64,000 bases of DNA from contig OZ024852.1 in NCBI GenBank assembly GCA_964017145.1, positions 310,001-374,000 on the forward strand, in the 5' to 3' direction. The stretch is from Agrocybe praecox (taxonomy: Eukaryota; Basidiomycota; Agaricomycetes; Agaricales; Agrocybaceae). Shown in pieces: positions 1 through 12,190 of the stretch. The position numbers and the translations under genes are program-made. Position 1 is the first letter of the stretch. Each line of letters begins with the position of its first letter. The notes under the pieces were generated by a model. It was not told where the DNA came from, searched no databases, and saw only the letters and a list, made by a program, of their open reading frames with translations.

Positions 1-148
1 TAGCGAGACGCAGTGCGGCTGCTCTCCCGATACCACGAGAAGCTCCAGTGACGATCGTTACGCGTCCAAGGGGGGATGCTGCTTGAGATATGTATCGACG
101 GCCTAGGGCAGATGCCATTGGAGGGAACCAAAACACGGTAAGCGACAT
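1..148 (-). CDS. Short-chain dehydrogenase/reductase, 5' end only (runs off the window)
   Basis: The reverse strand opens with an in-frame ATG at 148, with a second at 118, and reads to the window edge. It contains [10 protein letters not shown], the glycine-rich NAD(P)-binding motif of classical SDRs, directly after a short Arg/Ser-bearing leader that could be a mitochondrial presequence. The leader length and the motif match the two complete SDR paralogues at 3.8 and 6.1 kb, so this is a third family member facing the opposite way. Only about 49 residues are present; catalytic residues lie outside the window. By analogy with the neighbours it should be an acetoin/diacetyl-reductase-like oxidoreductase, which is inference. 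The start could be either ATG. Confidence 0.85.
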   Translation of the reverse strand, partial: MSLTVFWFPPMASALGRRYISQAASPLGRVTIVTGASRGIGRAAALRLA

Positions 149-865
149 AGAATCTTGAGAGGCGTTCGAGGTAGTGTGTTAAATATCAGTGTGCTTGACA
201 GGTCTTTAAGTATGGCTTGCTAGGAATAGCCTCATCCTGATAATATTTTGGCAGCAGCTAGGAGAAAATACATCCTAATGTCTTGGTGTAAGGATACTGT
301 CACTTTGATTCCTGATTAATTGGTTCGGTGAGTTTGGGGAAACAGCTAGAATCCTGTACTCTCACCATATGTGGAAGCAACTTTACAGTAATTCGCTGCC
401 CAACAATCTTTTCAATCACCCAAGGATCACCCGAAATTTATAAGCGAGCATGGAAAAACGGCCGCAATGCAACATGCTATGTTGAAAAGAAATTAAATGA
501 CCGTTTGCGCAGGGCTTATCATGGACAACATATTGTGTTCGTATCGTCCGGAAGAACAAGCGGAAATAAGTTTGCCATTTATATATGGTGGTTCAGATAA
601 CCTTACCAGGAACGAATAGGGCCTGTTAGTTAGATGTATTTCAATCATCCGAATATGATTTCACAGCATACGCACGATGAGCTGGCTGCCTTGAGTCTGA
701 GTTTCACTCTTCAGGCTCAAGACTTCATAGTGCAGATTTTCAGGCAGAAGACATCTTCCTTTTTTGACACCTCACGGCCACACGGGTTGCATGAAAGAAA
801 ACAAAGATTAATATATGGCGCGAAATGAGATATGGACACACGGTATCTAAGGATATAAACCAACT
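149..865. other. Intergenic, no gene seen
   Basis: This is the upstream region of the partial SDR gene and the downstream flank of the J-domain gene. Short open frames here start without ATG and show no recognisable motif. I see no repeat or RNA gene. Confidence 0.5.
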
Positions 866-2812
866 CTAGAATGGGAATCCATGAGCATGGCCTCTCCTTC
901 CACCTCCTCCAAATCCACCTCCTCCAAATCCGCCCCCTCCGAAACGCGTTCCGCCACCGCCCCCAAACGCGGCGAATAGCTGTTCCATATCAGCGGCGCT
1001 CATGCCTCCCATACCACCCATACCACCTCCTTCGTTCATGCCGTCTTCATCCTCACCCAGATCGTACCTCTCTCGTCTGCGAGTATCGGAAAGGACGGCG
1101 TTCGCCTCAACCACGAGTTTGAATTTCTCTTCATCGCCTCCCTTGTCAGGATGGTGCTTCAAACTCTCCCGCCTGTACGCCTTCTTAATGTCCGCTTCGT
1201 TGCAGTCTCGAGGAACTCCGAGAATCTTATAATAGTCTTTCGTCTTGCTCCGTTTCTGTGCAGCTTCGGCCTTTTTCAGTTCTGACTTGAGTGCCCGTAC
1301 ATCATTCTCCGTAGCGCTGCCTTCAGTCTGAGCCTGCTGGATGGCAGATTTGAAGTCCGCGATACAGGCGTCATATTTCTCGAGATGCAGGTGAATCCTT
1401 GCACGAGTACGAAGAGCCTTGAACGAGTTGGGGGACAGGAGAAGAGAGGCGTCGGTGTCGGCCAAGGCATCATTGTGTCTGTCCAACTTTAGCAAAGTAG
1501 TAGCACGGTTCGACAACAACGTCGCCCGAATTTGTCCACCTTTTCCTTCTTCCTCTACTTCACCGATTCGCTGGGATTCTCAATGAGTAACCTGTCGCGC
1601 GACACAACTATTGAAGACGTACCTCCAGACATTCGCTGTATTTTTCCAACGCTTCCTGTAGCTTTCCGACCTTGAATGCAACATTTCCCTCTTCCTTTAA
1701 CCTTTCCACGTCTTTGACGCGCTTCCTCAACCTTTGAGCAGGCTCATGGCCAGGATCCAAACGCAATGCAGATGTCACGTGTTGAAGGGCTTGAGGTAAC
1801 CGTCCGCTGAGGAAAAGGACCAGTCCTCGCAATGTGAGGGCATCTGGCGAGTTGGGGTTCAATCGAAGAGCATCACTAGAGGATATTATGAATTGGGTGT
1901 AAACACAAAAATAAGAAGAAAAATACATACTTTGCTGCCATATTCGCAGCTTCCCATGATCCTTTCGACAGTTCCAACTCGACTCTCCAATATCGCCACT
2001 CAGCTGGGATGTCACCACCTTCTCCCTCGATAGCCTGAAGACACTTATCAAGTGCCAGCCGGGCCAAACCCCATTCCTTCTTTTGCCTCGCTGATTCGAA
2101 AGTTTTGACATGGTTCTCTAGCACCTGCACCTTGTCTCTGAGCTGTAATGCCTGTGCATTTTTGGGTTCCAAAGCCAGAATAGTTCCGATGGTGGATAAA
2201 GCTGGCGTCGATGACCCCAAAGCTAGATGACATCGTGCAAGCCTTAGCAGAGTTTTTGGGGAAGGTGACGCTGACTGTAAGGAGGCGGCCACTTGACAGT
2301 CTTCCAAAGCAAGTCGGAAGCGCTTAAGCGCCATGTAGGAGGCTGCACGATTGGTCAAATACGAAGGCTCCAGCGGATTCATTTCTATGATTCGGTTTCT
2401 TTTAGTTGAAATTATACCACCAGAGAGGAAAACCAAACGTACCGATAGCTTTCGTGTATAATTCCACAGCTTCTGTGTATTTTGCACCCTTAAAAGCGAC
2501 ATTTCCCTTTTCTTTGACTTTTTCAGCGCGCACTGTGATGTCCTCCTCTGGTTCTACTGGACCCGGCGAAGGTGGATCAGCCACCTCTGGTGTCTGCGGT
2601 GGTCGTGGTGAACTCGATCCTGAGGATTGTGCTGTCCTTGATTAACAGAAGAAATTCTATCTATCTTTTTCACATTAAGCGCACAAAATCACTTACTTAT
2701 CTTCGCCATTCATCGTTGGTATTATCGGTGAGGATACACCCGAGGTAGATGCCAGATTTTGATGTTCGCTCGGCTTCTTTTTGGCTGTAGATTTGGCCTT
2801 TTTGTTCACCAT
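866..2812 (-). CDS. TPR/J-domain cochaperone, DNAJC7-like
   Basis: A multi-exon gene starting at ATG 2812 with a Lys-rich N-terminus, followed by TPR repeats and a C-terminal J domain. The first TPR helix contains [19 protein letters not shown] and the second set contains [15 protein letters not shown]. Exon 1 is 2697-2812, exon 2 is 2443-2636, and further introns lie near 2.4, 1.9 and 1.6 kb. The J domain begins DYYKILGV and carries the HPDK loop needed to stimulate Hsp70 ATPase. It is followed by a Gly/Phe-rich tail with GGGF repeats ending in HGFPF. The layout (TPRs, then J, then G/F tail) matches the DNAJC7/TPR2 type that links Hsp70 and Hsp90 in the cytosol; that role is family knowledge. 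I see no disruption. The TAG stop is at 866-868. Confidence 0.92.
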
Positions 2813-3309
2813 TCTTTACCGCTTTGATTCCGTCCAAACAGAACGAGAAAAAGGGAAAGAAAACAGATAACAATGAATGTGAGGTTGTCGTGAGGCCAGC
2901 CTCGGGTCAAAATTCACAATAAGGGGTCAAAATTTATTGTAACGTGATTTTAGAATATCCAACTTGGGTAATAATGGGTTAAAAACTCTATATATTTGTA
3001 GTATATCCTGTCAAATGTTTGACCCGCCATCGCCATCGTATTGACTTTTAAACTTGACCACAATTCCCTTCCTAACCTGACCTGCCCCGCACCGCTCTAG
3101 TGACAAAATACGAAAAAAATTCTAAGAACATATTGCGAGGACATATTAAAGCGCTTCTCAATGCCCCTCCAAAGAAATGCGTGAGTCCAGCGTTCTGGAA
3201 TTACTCTTGTGAATTAGCTACATGGGTACAACATGGGTGCAGAATGATCCTTTATTCCCGCTTCAAACCTCATTCATTTTATTTCACAGGCTGACCTAGG
3301 GGACAGGTA
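2813..3309. other. Intergenic spacer upstream of the J-domain gene
   Basis: AT-rich sequence holding the presumed promoter of the cochaperone gene. I see no coding feature before the SDR relic that follows. Confidence 0.5.
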
Positions 3310-3490
3310 CCGGTCACAGGTAACCCAGAAGATATTGCAGGTCTGGTGTCGTATTTTGCATTCAAAGAATCTCGTTTCATTCATCACTGGCAAGACTGTA
3401 AGTCGCACATTTAACTAATGAAACCCCTATTTGATTCGTAATATATTGTCCTTATAGCTGTTGATATGCGGGGGTATGGCGTTCAGTTAG
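3310..3490 (+). pseudogene. SDR 3'-end relic
   Basis: Two adjacent blocks read as the last exons of the SDR gene that follows. The first contains PEDIAGLVSYF and the second ends [10 protein letters not shown] before a stop, matching [10 protein letters not shown] of the 3835-5025 gene. A GT..AG intron still separates the blocks. Near 3380 a short TCAT-type duplication shifts the frame just before the donor, so the expected RFITGKT becomes unreadable. No upstream exons are found, so this is a truncated tandem copy. Confidence 0.8.
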
Positions 3491-3834
3491 GAAGTATGAT
3501 TTAAGGGGCTTCACGTTACAATGTTTGATTTGGTCAACTCGAGATACATCTTTCTTGACGATGCCACGAACCGCGAACGTTTCGCGGTCCGTTACAGACA
3601 CGGAAATATATTTAGCGTGCGCCGCATGCCAGTTGGGATTTTTTATTCTTACTATCATCCTCAAGGTCTCAATAGAACCGAAATAGCCTTCACCTGAGTC
3701 AAGTACTCTCTTCGTTTCCCTTGCGCTGCTAGAATTACCCGAGTGTGAGTTTGTTCCCAGCTAAAATGCTTTAAAAATCCCGACGCAGATGCTCCCCCAA
3801 ACATCCCTGTGTCAATCCCAATAACGCCTGCGAG

Positions 3835-5025
3835 ATGGTCGTCTCTCGGACGACTTTAACGATGCTCTCAAAGCTCGTTGCTGTACCGCGAGGTGCGCGA
3901 TGCATGTCTCAAGTTACTTCAACGTCAGGTCGGGTGGCAGTTGTTACTGGAGCAGCGCGTGGTATCGGAAAGGCAATCGCACTGCGCCTCGCCAGTGACG
4001 GCTATGATCTTGCTTTGAACGACTTGCCATCCGCTGCATCCTCCCTGGACGAAGTTCGAGCGGCTATTGCAAGTAAAGGGCGTCAAGTTTTCGTTTCTTC
4101 AGGAGATGTCGCGATGGAAGACGATATCAAGAGATTGGTAGCAGGTGCTGTTAATGAATTAGGCAGTGTTGATGTTGTGAGTACATCCGCCCTTGTTTTA
4201 ATATTTTGCATCTCATAAATCGGATGCCTCATAAAGATGGTAGCTAATGCAGGATTTGGTGTAATGAAACCTCTAATCGAAAGTTGGTCTCCAAAAACTT
4301 CCTGTTTCTAACCTATCTCATAATATACAGCAAGTGTCGAAGAGTGGGATTCACTTTTCAGCGTTAATTCGCGAGGGGTATTTTTATGCTATAAGTACGC
4401 GGCTAAGCAAATGATCAAGCAAGGCAAAGGGGGACGGATCATTGGCGCATCTTCAGTTACTGGAATGAAAGGTGCGTTCAGATTTTTCTAAAATTATGAC
4501 GCTTTAAACCTCATCACAGATCTTACGCAGGGCAATCGTTTGTCGCCGGTTATTCAGCTACCAAATTCTCTGTGCGAGGCTTGACACAGGCTGCAGCTCA
4601 AGAATGGGCAAAGTATGGCATAAACGTCAATGCGTATGCTCCTGGGCCTATTCGCACATTCATGCGTGAGTGTTCTGTACATCATCATGATATTTTGAGG
4701 TCATCACTTACACTTGATTTCCACTAGTTCAACAGGCCATCGATGCTCAGGGTGAAGGTATAGAGGTAACACATTCGTTTGATATACAGGTCCACCTCCT
4801 AATCGGTTATCACTTTTCAAAATTAGGTTGATGCAAGTAACGCGCAAGGAGTGGCGGGAACTCCTGAAGATGTCGCTGGCCTTGTGTCATATTTAGCCTC
4901 CCACGAATCCCGCTTTATCACAGGACAAACCGTAAGCGTCAGACGACATGCAAAAAGGGTTTGAAGTGTGGCAATCTGACATTTTCCACTAGATGCTGAT
5001 ATGTGGCGGTATGGCGTTCAGTTGA
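3835..5025 (+). CDS. Short-chain dehydrogenase/reductase, acetoin-reductase-like
   Basis: A classical SDR split by about seven short introns. The first exon gives a 30-residue leader and then [12 protein letters not shown], the cofactor-binding Rossmann turn. The next exon has MVANAGFG (NAG motif) and a later one has GASSVTG with the catalytic Ser. The active-site YSATK follows, with Tyr and Lys spaced YxxxK. The protein ends [10 protein letters not shown] at TGA 5023-5025. Spliced by eye the frame stays open throughout. Closest in my memory are fungal acetoin/diacetyl (2,3-butanediol) reductases, with shared phrases such as [14 protein letters not shown]; substrate specificity is inferred. 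The leader with Arg and Ser may direct it to mitochondria. A relic of its own tail lies directly upstream and a paralogue lies 1.1 kb downstream. Confidence 0.9.
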
Positions 5026-6111
5026 AATTAAGGGATGCGTTTCGGGGTTTTTATTCCCGTCGATCTGGGGTCACCGGTCACCGGTCACTGTTTTGCCTCA
5101 CTGCACCACTGAAGTTGACTACATATAAAACCCAGCCTGCTACACAACAAAAATATGAAAAACAATCCATAGTTAAAATGTTCGACTCAGACATCATGTT
5201 CAATTTCCAAACTAGAAAGGAATCCAACGAAATCGAAAACAAGCTTTATTCTGAGAAGCGTACGGCCAAATATAGTGTTGACGTTGAAATATAGCAATAG
5301 TGACAAAAATGTTGTTTGTCTTCGGGGAAGATAACAGATTTCAGGAGAATTAAACAATGCGACGTAGCCGCTGGTGCCTGGCGCGCCTTCGATGTTTGTG
5401 TTTGTCGACGTTTGTCCGTTATTTGGCAATAATGATGCGTCTCAGTCTCGGCACCGCGGGCGCTTTTCAAGGGCTTTCAATTTCTCCCCTCCCGCTGGTC
5501 TGAATTTTGCTGTCATATGTAGGTACAAAACACTACTAACCACCTTGTATTGCGCTTCATGCACACGATACTCTACACTTTTAAGGGTTTTTCCCAGACG
5601 GCAATCCGCTTAGCCTGTCATGTCATGCGAGTTAATGTAAATGTGGCAGCCTGTGGGCGAATAGGGGATAGTAATAGATGCAAGGTTCATCATCTGACTG
5701 ATTCTTCAATACCCAAATCACATTAATGAGAAGCCCGATGCTGGCAAAGCGGTTAGAGCAAGTAAACCATGACCGTCGTGTAGGCGCTGAATATTGTGTA
5801 TGTTGACATATTATGGTATAGTTTCAAACAAATCTTCCACTGCCACAAAATAAAAGGTATATCACAGTGGTGTGGAAGAGCACATCGATCAGATCAGTCT
5901 ATTCTACGTCCTATAGAGGCATAAAACTTTTCTTATCCTGAATTAAGCAACTGATTGAGACAACCCGAGGCATCTCTTTTTTAGAACCAATTCAATAGAA
6001 ACAGTCTAACCCGAGTTTTCTCGCAGTATAAATGAGCAAATAGAGATGGGGGGAGACCATCCTTTATTCCAGACTCACTCACACTGAGACTCATATCTTG
6101 CACACAGTAAT
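5026..6111. other. Intergenic region between SDR paralogues
   Basis: About 1.1 kb. It begins with the 3' flank of the first SDR and ends with the promoter of the second. Open frames here start with non-ATG codons and have no recognisable domain. I see nothing else. Confidence 0.5.
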
Positions 6112-7383
6112 ATGTTGTCCCATTCTTTGAAGCGTACATTTTTCTCTGCACCACCTAGCATTCCACGCCTACCATTGGCCAGCCGGTCAATGTCTAGTAC
6201 CGGAGCATTAGGCTCTCTTGGTAAAGTAGCTGTCGTCACCGGCGCCTCTCGTGGTATCGGTAGAGCAATCGCACTGCGGTTGGCAAAGGACGGCTACGAC
6301 GTATCGGTGAACGACCTCCCATCGGCCAAGCCACAGCTGGATGATGTTGTTTCTGCTATAAACAGCACTGGGCGTCGAGCCTTCGCACGTACAGGCGACG
6401 TCTCGAAGGAAGAAGACATCAAGGCTCTGGTCTCAGGTACCGTGGAAGCCTTGGGAAGCCTTGATGTTGTAAGAATGAATTATCTATTCTTTTTAACAGA
6501 TTGGCACTGACAGTGATTATTATTAGATGGTAGCTAATGCAGGATATTGCTTCATGAATCCCATTTTTGACGGTAATGCATCCTTCTCTTCATTCTACTG
6601 CATCATGCAGTATGATTGAACGTGAGTATAATGCGTCCACGAAATATATAGTTCCGGTGGAAGAATGGGATAAGATTTTCAGCATCAACGTGCGCGGCGT
6701 ATTCATGTCGTACAAATATGCCGCGGAGCAAATGGTCAAGCAAGGAAGAGGAGGGAGGATTATAGGAGCCTCTTCTATCGCTGGGAAGAAAGGTTTTTCT
6801 TGTCTTTTCTTTAAGAAAATTGTTATTATCTTGGCTAACTGCTAGTATGTATGACTGCTTATAGGTGAAGGATTGCTTTCTGGATACTCCTCGACCAAGT
6901 TCGCTGTACGTGGACTGACCCAAGCTGCCGCCCAGGAGTGGGCCCAGCACGGAATTACCGTAAACGCATACGCACCCGGTCCCATTGATACGGTTATGCG
7001 TAAGAAAACTCTCTCGTCGAGACAACTTGATCGCCCTCTATCCAAACTTATCATTTTTTATCTAGTGAAACTCATTACACATGCGGATCCAAATGCTGAG
7101 TCAGAAGAAGTTGTAAGTATCCCATCACTCTCAGTTTGATCGGATCGTGTGCACTTCATTTAACGCATTTCTTATTACGTACCTATCCAATAGGTAGACG
7201 TCGGAAACGCAATGCAGCGTGCTGGAACTCCAGAGGATGTCGCTGGGATCGTGTCCTACCTCGCCTCTGAGGAGTCGCAGTTCATGACTGGGCAGGCTGT
7301 AAGCGTCTGTACAGAATCTATAGCGATCAACCCTAATTTTATTGTTATAGCTGACTATTGATGGAGGAAGGGTTTATGACTAG
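6112..7383 (+). CDS. Short-chain dehydrogenase/reductase, tandem paralogue
   Basis: A multi-exon SDR starting at ATG 6112. The 40-residue Ser/Arg-rich leader is followed by [18 protein letters not shown]. Later exons carry [17 protein letters not shown] with the catalytic Ser, and YSSTK with the catalytic Tyr and Lys. The last exon reads [10 protein letters not shown] and stops at TAG 7381-7383. Between them, [12 protein letters not shown] replaces the AQGEG segment of the first paralogue. The reading frame is open through all inferred introns. It is an NAD(P)-dependent oxidoreductase of the acetoin/diacetyl-reductase type by similarity to its neighbour; the substrate is not provable here. 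The GG before the C-terminus is typical of SDRs, whereas the upstream paralogue ends MAFS. Confidence 0.9.
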
Positions 7384-8229
7384 GTCTTGTGCAGTTGTAC
7401 TATGTAGAGTACTTGCTGTATGCGGGAATCGACAATATGAATTTGTATATCTACGTGTTCATATACATCAGCAATACGTAAGGGATGCACGATGATTAAC
7501 AATTCCTTGCCGCTAAATGTTACTTCAGCGTAAGCATCGAAATCAAGAAGTGTGAGTGTGAATGAGTTGGCGTGTCGCGTCGCGCCGCGCTGGGAAATAA
7601 GATATCAAGGATATGACCTTATCTGGAGTGTAAAAAAAAAGAATTCAAACATTTGGTTAGAAATATAGGTATGCACCAGTATTTGATTATCTCCGTCATA
7701 CTCCATATATACTTGTAGGTAGAGTCGAGAATATGGGTTATTATATATAATATATAAGACGTCAAAAGCTGTGAGGGTGCGCTAAAAATAGAATACTAAA
7801 TATCGAAGGGAAACAAAAAAAAATTTGCACCCCTTTATGGTATGATACATAGCTGTATTCACTGAATGAACGTAGAGATAGATAATACCGGCGTAATTTC
7901 CCATGCATTGTCAGGATTGCACCAAGTGACGATGTTTTTATAAAACTCAGGCGCCCTTAACGTTATGGTAGATGTCAGCCCTTCATTTCACGAGGAATCC
8001 ATTCTATAGGTCAGGATTGCGACCCGGAATTTAACCGCTCAATCAAAAAATCTATTTTTACCAAGCATCCAGATACTAATCTTAGGCGCCTAGGCACCGA
8101 TAAAATAGTCCCCGAATTCCTTCTTTATCTATGTAACATACTTAATACATGTAACTTTATGGGATTATTTAATCGTCCTATCGCTCTTCTAAGTTTTGAA
8201 TTCCTGCTCCCGCTTGTGAGGGATATGAG
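7384..8229. other. AT-rich intergenic region
   Basis: This spacer lies between the convergent SDR and phosphomannose isomerase genes and should contain both polyadenylation regions. It includes a TA-rich stretch near 7740-7760 and short A tracts. I see no gene. Confidence 0.5.
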
Positions 8230-9692
8230 TTACTGGTCCAGTTCAGTCTCCACATAAGCTCGATAAACAACGAGCCCTTCACCCCCATTGACAAAAGTCA
8301 CAGCGTTCGCCGCACCGATGAAGAACACGTCGCCTAATCCAACGTCCAACGTCCGGCCATCGGCGCCCCATAAAATATTTCCTTTACCTTCAGTGACGAT
8401 TGCGATACTGGGTCCACCGAGCGCTGGGTGTAGTTCCTTTCCACCTTCGCGTAACCCGACCCGGACCACAGAGAACTCGGGAATAGGGGGGTCGTACAAT
8501 GTCGATGCACCAGTTGCATCCGACGCAGGCTTGAAAGCCCGAGGTTTGACGGTATGTACCGATGGAACAGAGGCGGTATATGTGAGTCCTGAGACTAGGT
8601 TGGGTATGTCACGTAGCTTCGGGGTAAGACCAGCTCGGATAACGTTGTCTGAATTTGCCATGCACTCGATACATTCTATCGTGTGCGATCAGACAAGCCC
8701 ATCATAGACTTTTTGGAAAGTTTACAAGACTGACCTCCTGATATATATGCATGTGGCTCTCCAGCACCCAAGAAAATAGCCTGTCCGGGATTCATGTGGA
8801 TGTAATTGAGGACATATGCACAGAAAATTCCAATGTCCCCGGGGAATTGGCTGTTCAATCGCAGAACAAGCTTGACGATGTCGGCATCCTCGTCGTTGTG
8901 CGCATCGCCGGCATTGTATCGCTTGACCAGGGCGTCCAGGTGCTTCTTCGTTTGCCCGGCTTCAGCGGTCATCAGCGAAGCAAATAAATTCTTCAATGCA
9001 GCTTTCTCAGCTGGCCCGCTGGGGGTTTTCGAATCTGCCAACGAAAGAAACTCCTCGACAATCTTGGGTGGAATCATCGCCTTGAATTCGGGGGTGCTGT
9101 TCAAGTATTTTGCGATTTCTTGCAAAGGCCGGAATCCACACAGAGCGCGGAAAGGTGTTATGGCCAGTGCCATTTCGGGTTTATGATTTGGGTCTGGTCG
9201 AATTTCGTTGGTTGGTCGCTTTAAGGATTATATGTGAATAATACCTTTGTAGATGTCGGGTTGTTCAGCGTGGAGTTTCTCTGCCGTTTTCTTGTCTGGG
9301 TGTGTTTGGATGCTAAGCGCCTTCTCGATGGAGAGGACCTTGAACAGGAAAGGTAGATTTCCGTTTCCCGCGTCGAATTTCTGGATGATTGAGCCCCCGA
9401 TGAGCTCTGGCTGTCCTGCTAAGTACTCTGAAAGGACTTGATTGGATGATTTAACGTGTGAGGGAGATTTCGTGTGTGTACCCATCCACAACTACTCATA
9501 AATCAACTCCATTTTTCTTCAATGATTGTAATAAGGGCGTACCTCAGCGTAAGGCGCGTTCTCATCGATCTTGAAGTCTGGAATCTGCGACGCAGACGCA
9601 AACTCCGCGACTTTGGAGTTACTACCAATTCGACCCCAGTCGTATTGCTGTGACGTTGGTATAATCTTGAAAACAGCTGGCCCCTTCGTCAT
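8230..9692 (-). CDS. PMI40: Mannose-6-phosphate isomerase, type I
   Basis: Converts fructose-6-phosphate to mannose-6-phosphate, the entry step to GDP-mannose for protein glycosylation and cell-wall mannan. Four exons (9543-9692, 9245-9491, 8735-9193, 8230-8675) add up to 433 codons plus stop, the usual length of the eukaryotic enzyme. The N-terminus reads YDWGRIGSNSKVAEF. Exon 2 contains SIQTHPDKKTAEKLH, whose Gln and His are zinc ligands. The exon 2/3 junction restores DPNHKPEMALAITPF, a signature segment of the family. EPHAYISGECIECM spans the exon 3/4 junction and supplies the remaining metal and substrate residues. A longer in-frame start at 9770 would add a polyproline leader encoded by a GTG/CAC repeat. 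I chose ATG 9692 because family proteins begin close to FKI. Confidence 0.95.
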
Positions 9693-9700
9693 TTTGGGAT

Positions 9701-9732
9701 GTGGTGGTGGTGGTGGTGGTGGTGGTGGTGGT
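9701..9732. repeat. GTG trinucleotide microsatellite
   Basis: About ten uninterrupted GTG units lie just upstream of the phosphomannose isomerase ATG. On the gene strand they read as CAC/CCA and could encode a proline run if the upstream in-frame ATG at 9770 were used. Confidence 0.9.
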
Positions 9733-10139
9733 AATGGTATAAGTCCCCGCGTCATCGTCAATTTCGTCATATAAAGGCAAACATATGCGGATCAATCTCG
9801 GCAATATTCCAAAGTAGGCGTAAAAGACGAGAATTGCGGTTATACTAGGAGTCAAGATAAGGAACGTTCGAGGCTTAATTTCATAAACGTTTTCTGGCTG
9901 TTTAGAATGAGTATAAGCCTCAGTAAAGTTCTGGATAACGAGGACGGTCTAAATTATAATCAATCAAGGCAGATGTCAGGCCGGCTCGGCATCAAAAATA
10001 ATTTCTAAATTTTTGAAGTACGAAGTGATACGTTTCGGTAAAAATATACAAATCGAAATAAATCCTGATCAATGGCCAGTACTAGTACTCAGTACCAATT
10101 TTCCAAGTGACGACGGACCATGACACAAACGAAAAGAAG
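9733..10139. other. Intergenic: isomerase promoter and duplication edge
   Basis: Holds the upstream region of the isomerase gene. The left limit of the inverted duplication lies near 10140, where the first family 3' box begins. No gene is seen. Confidence 0.5.
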
Positions 10140-11310
10140 ACCGGTTCCCGCATCAGAAAGTCCCGACGGAGAGGTCACATGTCCAAAAATAAACGCAAAA
10201 TCGAAATAAATAGTAATATTTACATCCTGTCCTGATCCTTCCACTGCTCCTTCCACTGCGCCTTATCCGATAAGCGAACTTCCTCGTTCTCATTGTCGAG
10301 GTTCATCGAAAGCTGAAGATTTGAAGAAAAATAAACACAAGTAAGTCAATGATAACTGTACATACAACACAAAAAGGTACTAACTCCATTCAAAGTTCTC
10401 AAGTCCGTATATCCTTCGTAATCTGGACAGACCTAAAAGACGACGAAAGTATAAATACTGATAAGACACGTACGAATTCAGTTCGTCCTCATTCTCGTGC
10501 TAGATACATTCTAATCGATACCATCTGGCAGTCATTCCTGATCGAGATATGCAGACCTCGGGGAGGGTGAGCGCTGTGGTCCAAGATGAGGCTAATGACG
10601 ATGACGACGAGTAGAGGAGAAGTTATGTGTGAGGAGATACTGGTCGGTATCCTGGGGAGGTAACAGCCCAAGTGGATGACGAGGACGAAGGAGGCGGCAG
10701 CGGATACTTGACTTTGCCATTCCTCCCTCATCTGCTGTTCAATTGCAATGAACGTCCAGGACAACGAGGACGAGGGTGCATATGCATGAAGTGCCCTTCG
10801 TACTGTTGCGCAACCGAACCATGACAAGCTTCCCATTTGTTGTGGTTAGGGTGCTCAACCGCATTGCCATCCGCTGAGACTGGGGTGACTGGGCCGGAAG
10901 CAAAGGACTGGTTTCTGGGTTCCCCAGCGATTTCCTCGTGATATTCCTGGACGGGGCTGTGGTGCCCCCAGTGTACTGTTACAAGGCTACCTCCTTCGCT
11001 GGAGATGGCGGTGTAGTTGGATGAGTTGGGTGTTGTGCCACCGATGGATGGTCTATCCAGTTCCTGCAGCGTCAATCCTGACACTCCTCACGTGAGCTGG
11101 GTTGAAACAACACGTACCTTTGAACTCTGCCGAGTTCGTGGTCAAAGATTTGCATCTCGGTCGAAAGACCGGCGAGCACTGGAATCTAATCATCCTCGCA
11201 GAGGTCAAATATCGCCTTGTTGGATTTTAGCCAGCTCTCCGTGATGGAGGTGGGCGACGTCATGAAATGCAGGCACAAACGCAAGCGACCCGTTTCTCGC
11301 GAGTTATCCA
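10140..11310 (-). pseudogene. ELARVQR-family copy A (degenerate)
   Basis: Minus-strand copy of the repeated family. The exon with LHHGELAK and the ELGRVQR-like box lies at about 11.10-11.27 kb, but a TAG falls inside the EDGQ segment where other copies read on. After the intron, the third exon (10.73-11.08 kb) is open and Ser/Pro-rich, as in D. The 3' end carries the RYFL-type box at about 10140-10170 in decayed form. The first exons (start and KRKR-like segment) are missing; in their place an SDR fragment on the other strand begins at 11.29 kb. The function of the family is unknown. Its right-arm mirror is A'. Confidence 0.6.
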
Positions 11311-11680
11311 GCGACGAAATCCTCTGCGAGGTTTGACACAGGTGGCATGCCAAGGATGGGAAAAATATGGAATCAACGTCAATGCATATGATCCTGGGCC
11401 CATTGGCACGGACATGCGTGAGTGTTCTGTACATGATCATGATATTTTGAAAGTCATCACTTACACTTGATTTCTCACTACTAGTGCAACAGGCCCTCGA
11501 TGCGCAAGGTGACGGTGTCGAAGTAACATATTCATATTATGTACAGGTTCATTTCCTACCAGTGGACGTTGCTGAGCTCTAGTTAGCGTCAGTGACGCCG
11601 ACCGTAAGCACCAGGCATTGACGTGACAGGAATTTAGAAAATATCTATCAGACGTTGTACATATGCGGCGGTGTTAAGAG
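11290..11680 (+). pseudogene. SDR fragment (plus strand), head-to-head with copy A
   Basis: Reads [20 protein letters not shown] then GPIGTDM, a GT..AG intron, and LQQALDAQGDG. These match two internal exons of the 3835-5025 SDR. A last-exon remnant, TLYICGG, follows near 11.65 kb. The N-terminal Rossmann part and the catalytic exon are absent. The mirror copy is at 35.03-35.41 kb on the minus strand, so the fragment predates the inverted duplication. Confidence 0.8.
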
Positions 11681-12190
11681 GCGAGATCATCGACCAGTGA
11701 GTATTGGCAAGCTTTCAATTCGCGTACACGCGGAACATCGTTTATACAGACAAGCACCTTGACGCTGACTACCTTACTCAAAGAACCGAGAATGGCTACA
11801 AGGGACGGCAGACCTTAACTAATTTACTGAAAGACTTCTGCGTTCTCTGCCGTGCAAACTTATCTAATTTCTTGTACTTTGCCTGTTCTTTCACGAAATT
11901 GGAATGTAGTAATAGCAGTCGCGTCGCGTCCACAAATAAATTTCGACATTTTTTTTCATAAAAAAAGAAAGTGCGCAAGTCGTGACTCGTAGTGCACAGG
12001 AAGCCTACATTTAGTTCAACCAATGTCCAAAAAAAAATTCAACGATTCAAAGAAAAGAAGAAAAAAAACAAGTAGCAAACCGCGGAGCTTGACCGATTCC
12101 GGCAGCAGAAAGTACCGACGCATGTGATGCGTTCCCAAAAAGAAATCGAGAATCGAAATGATTTTGCCTTCTTTCCACTGCGGCTCGTAT

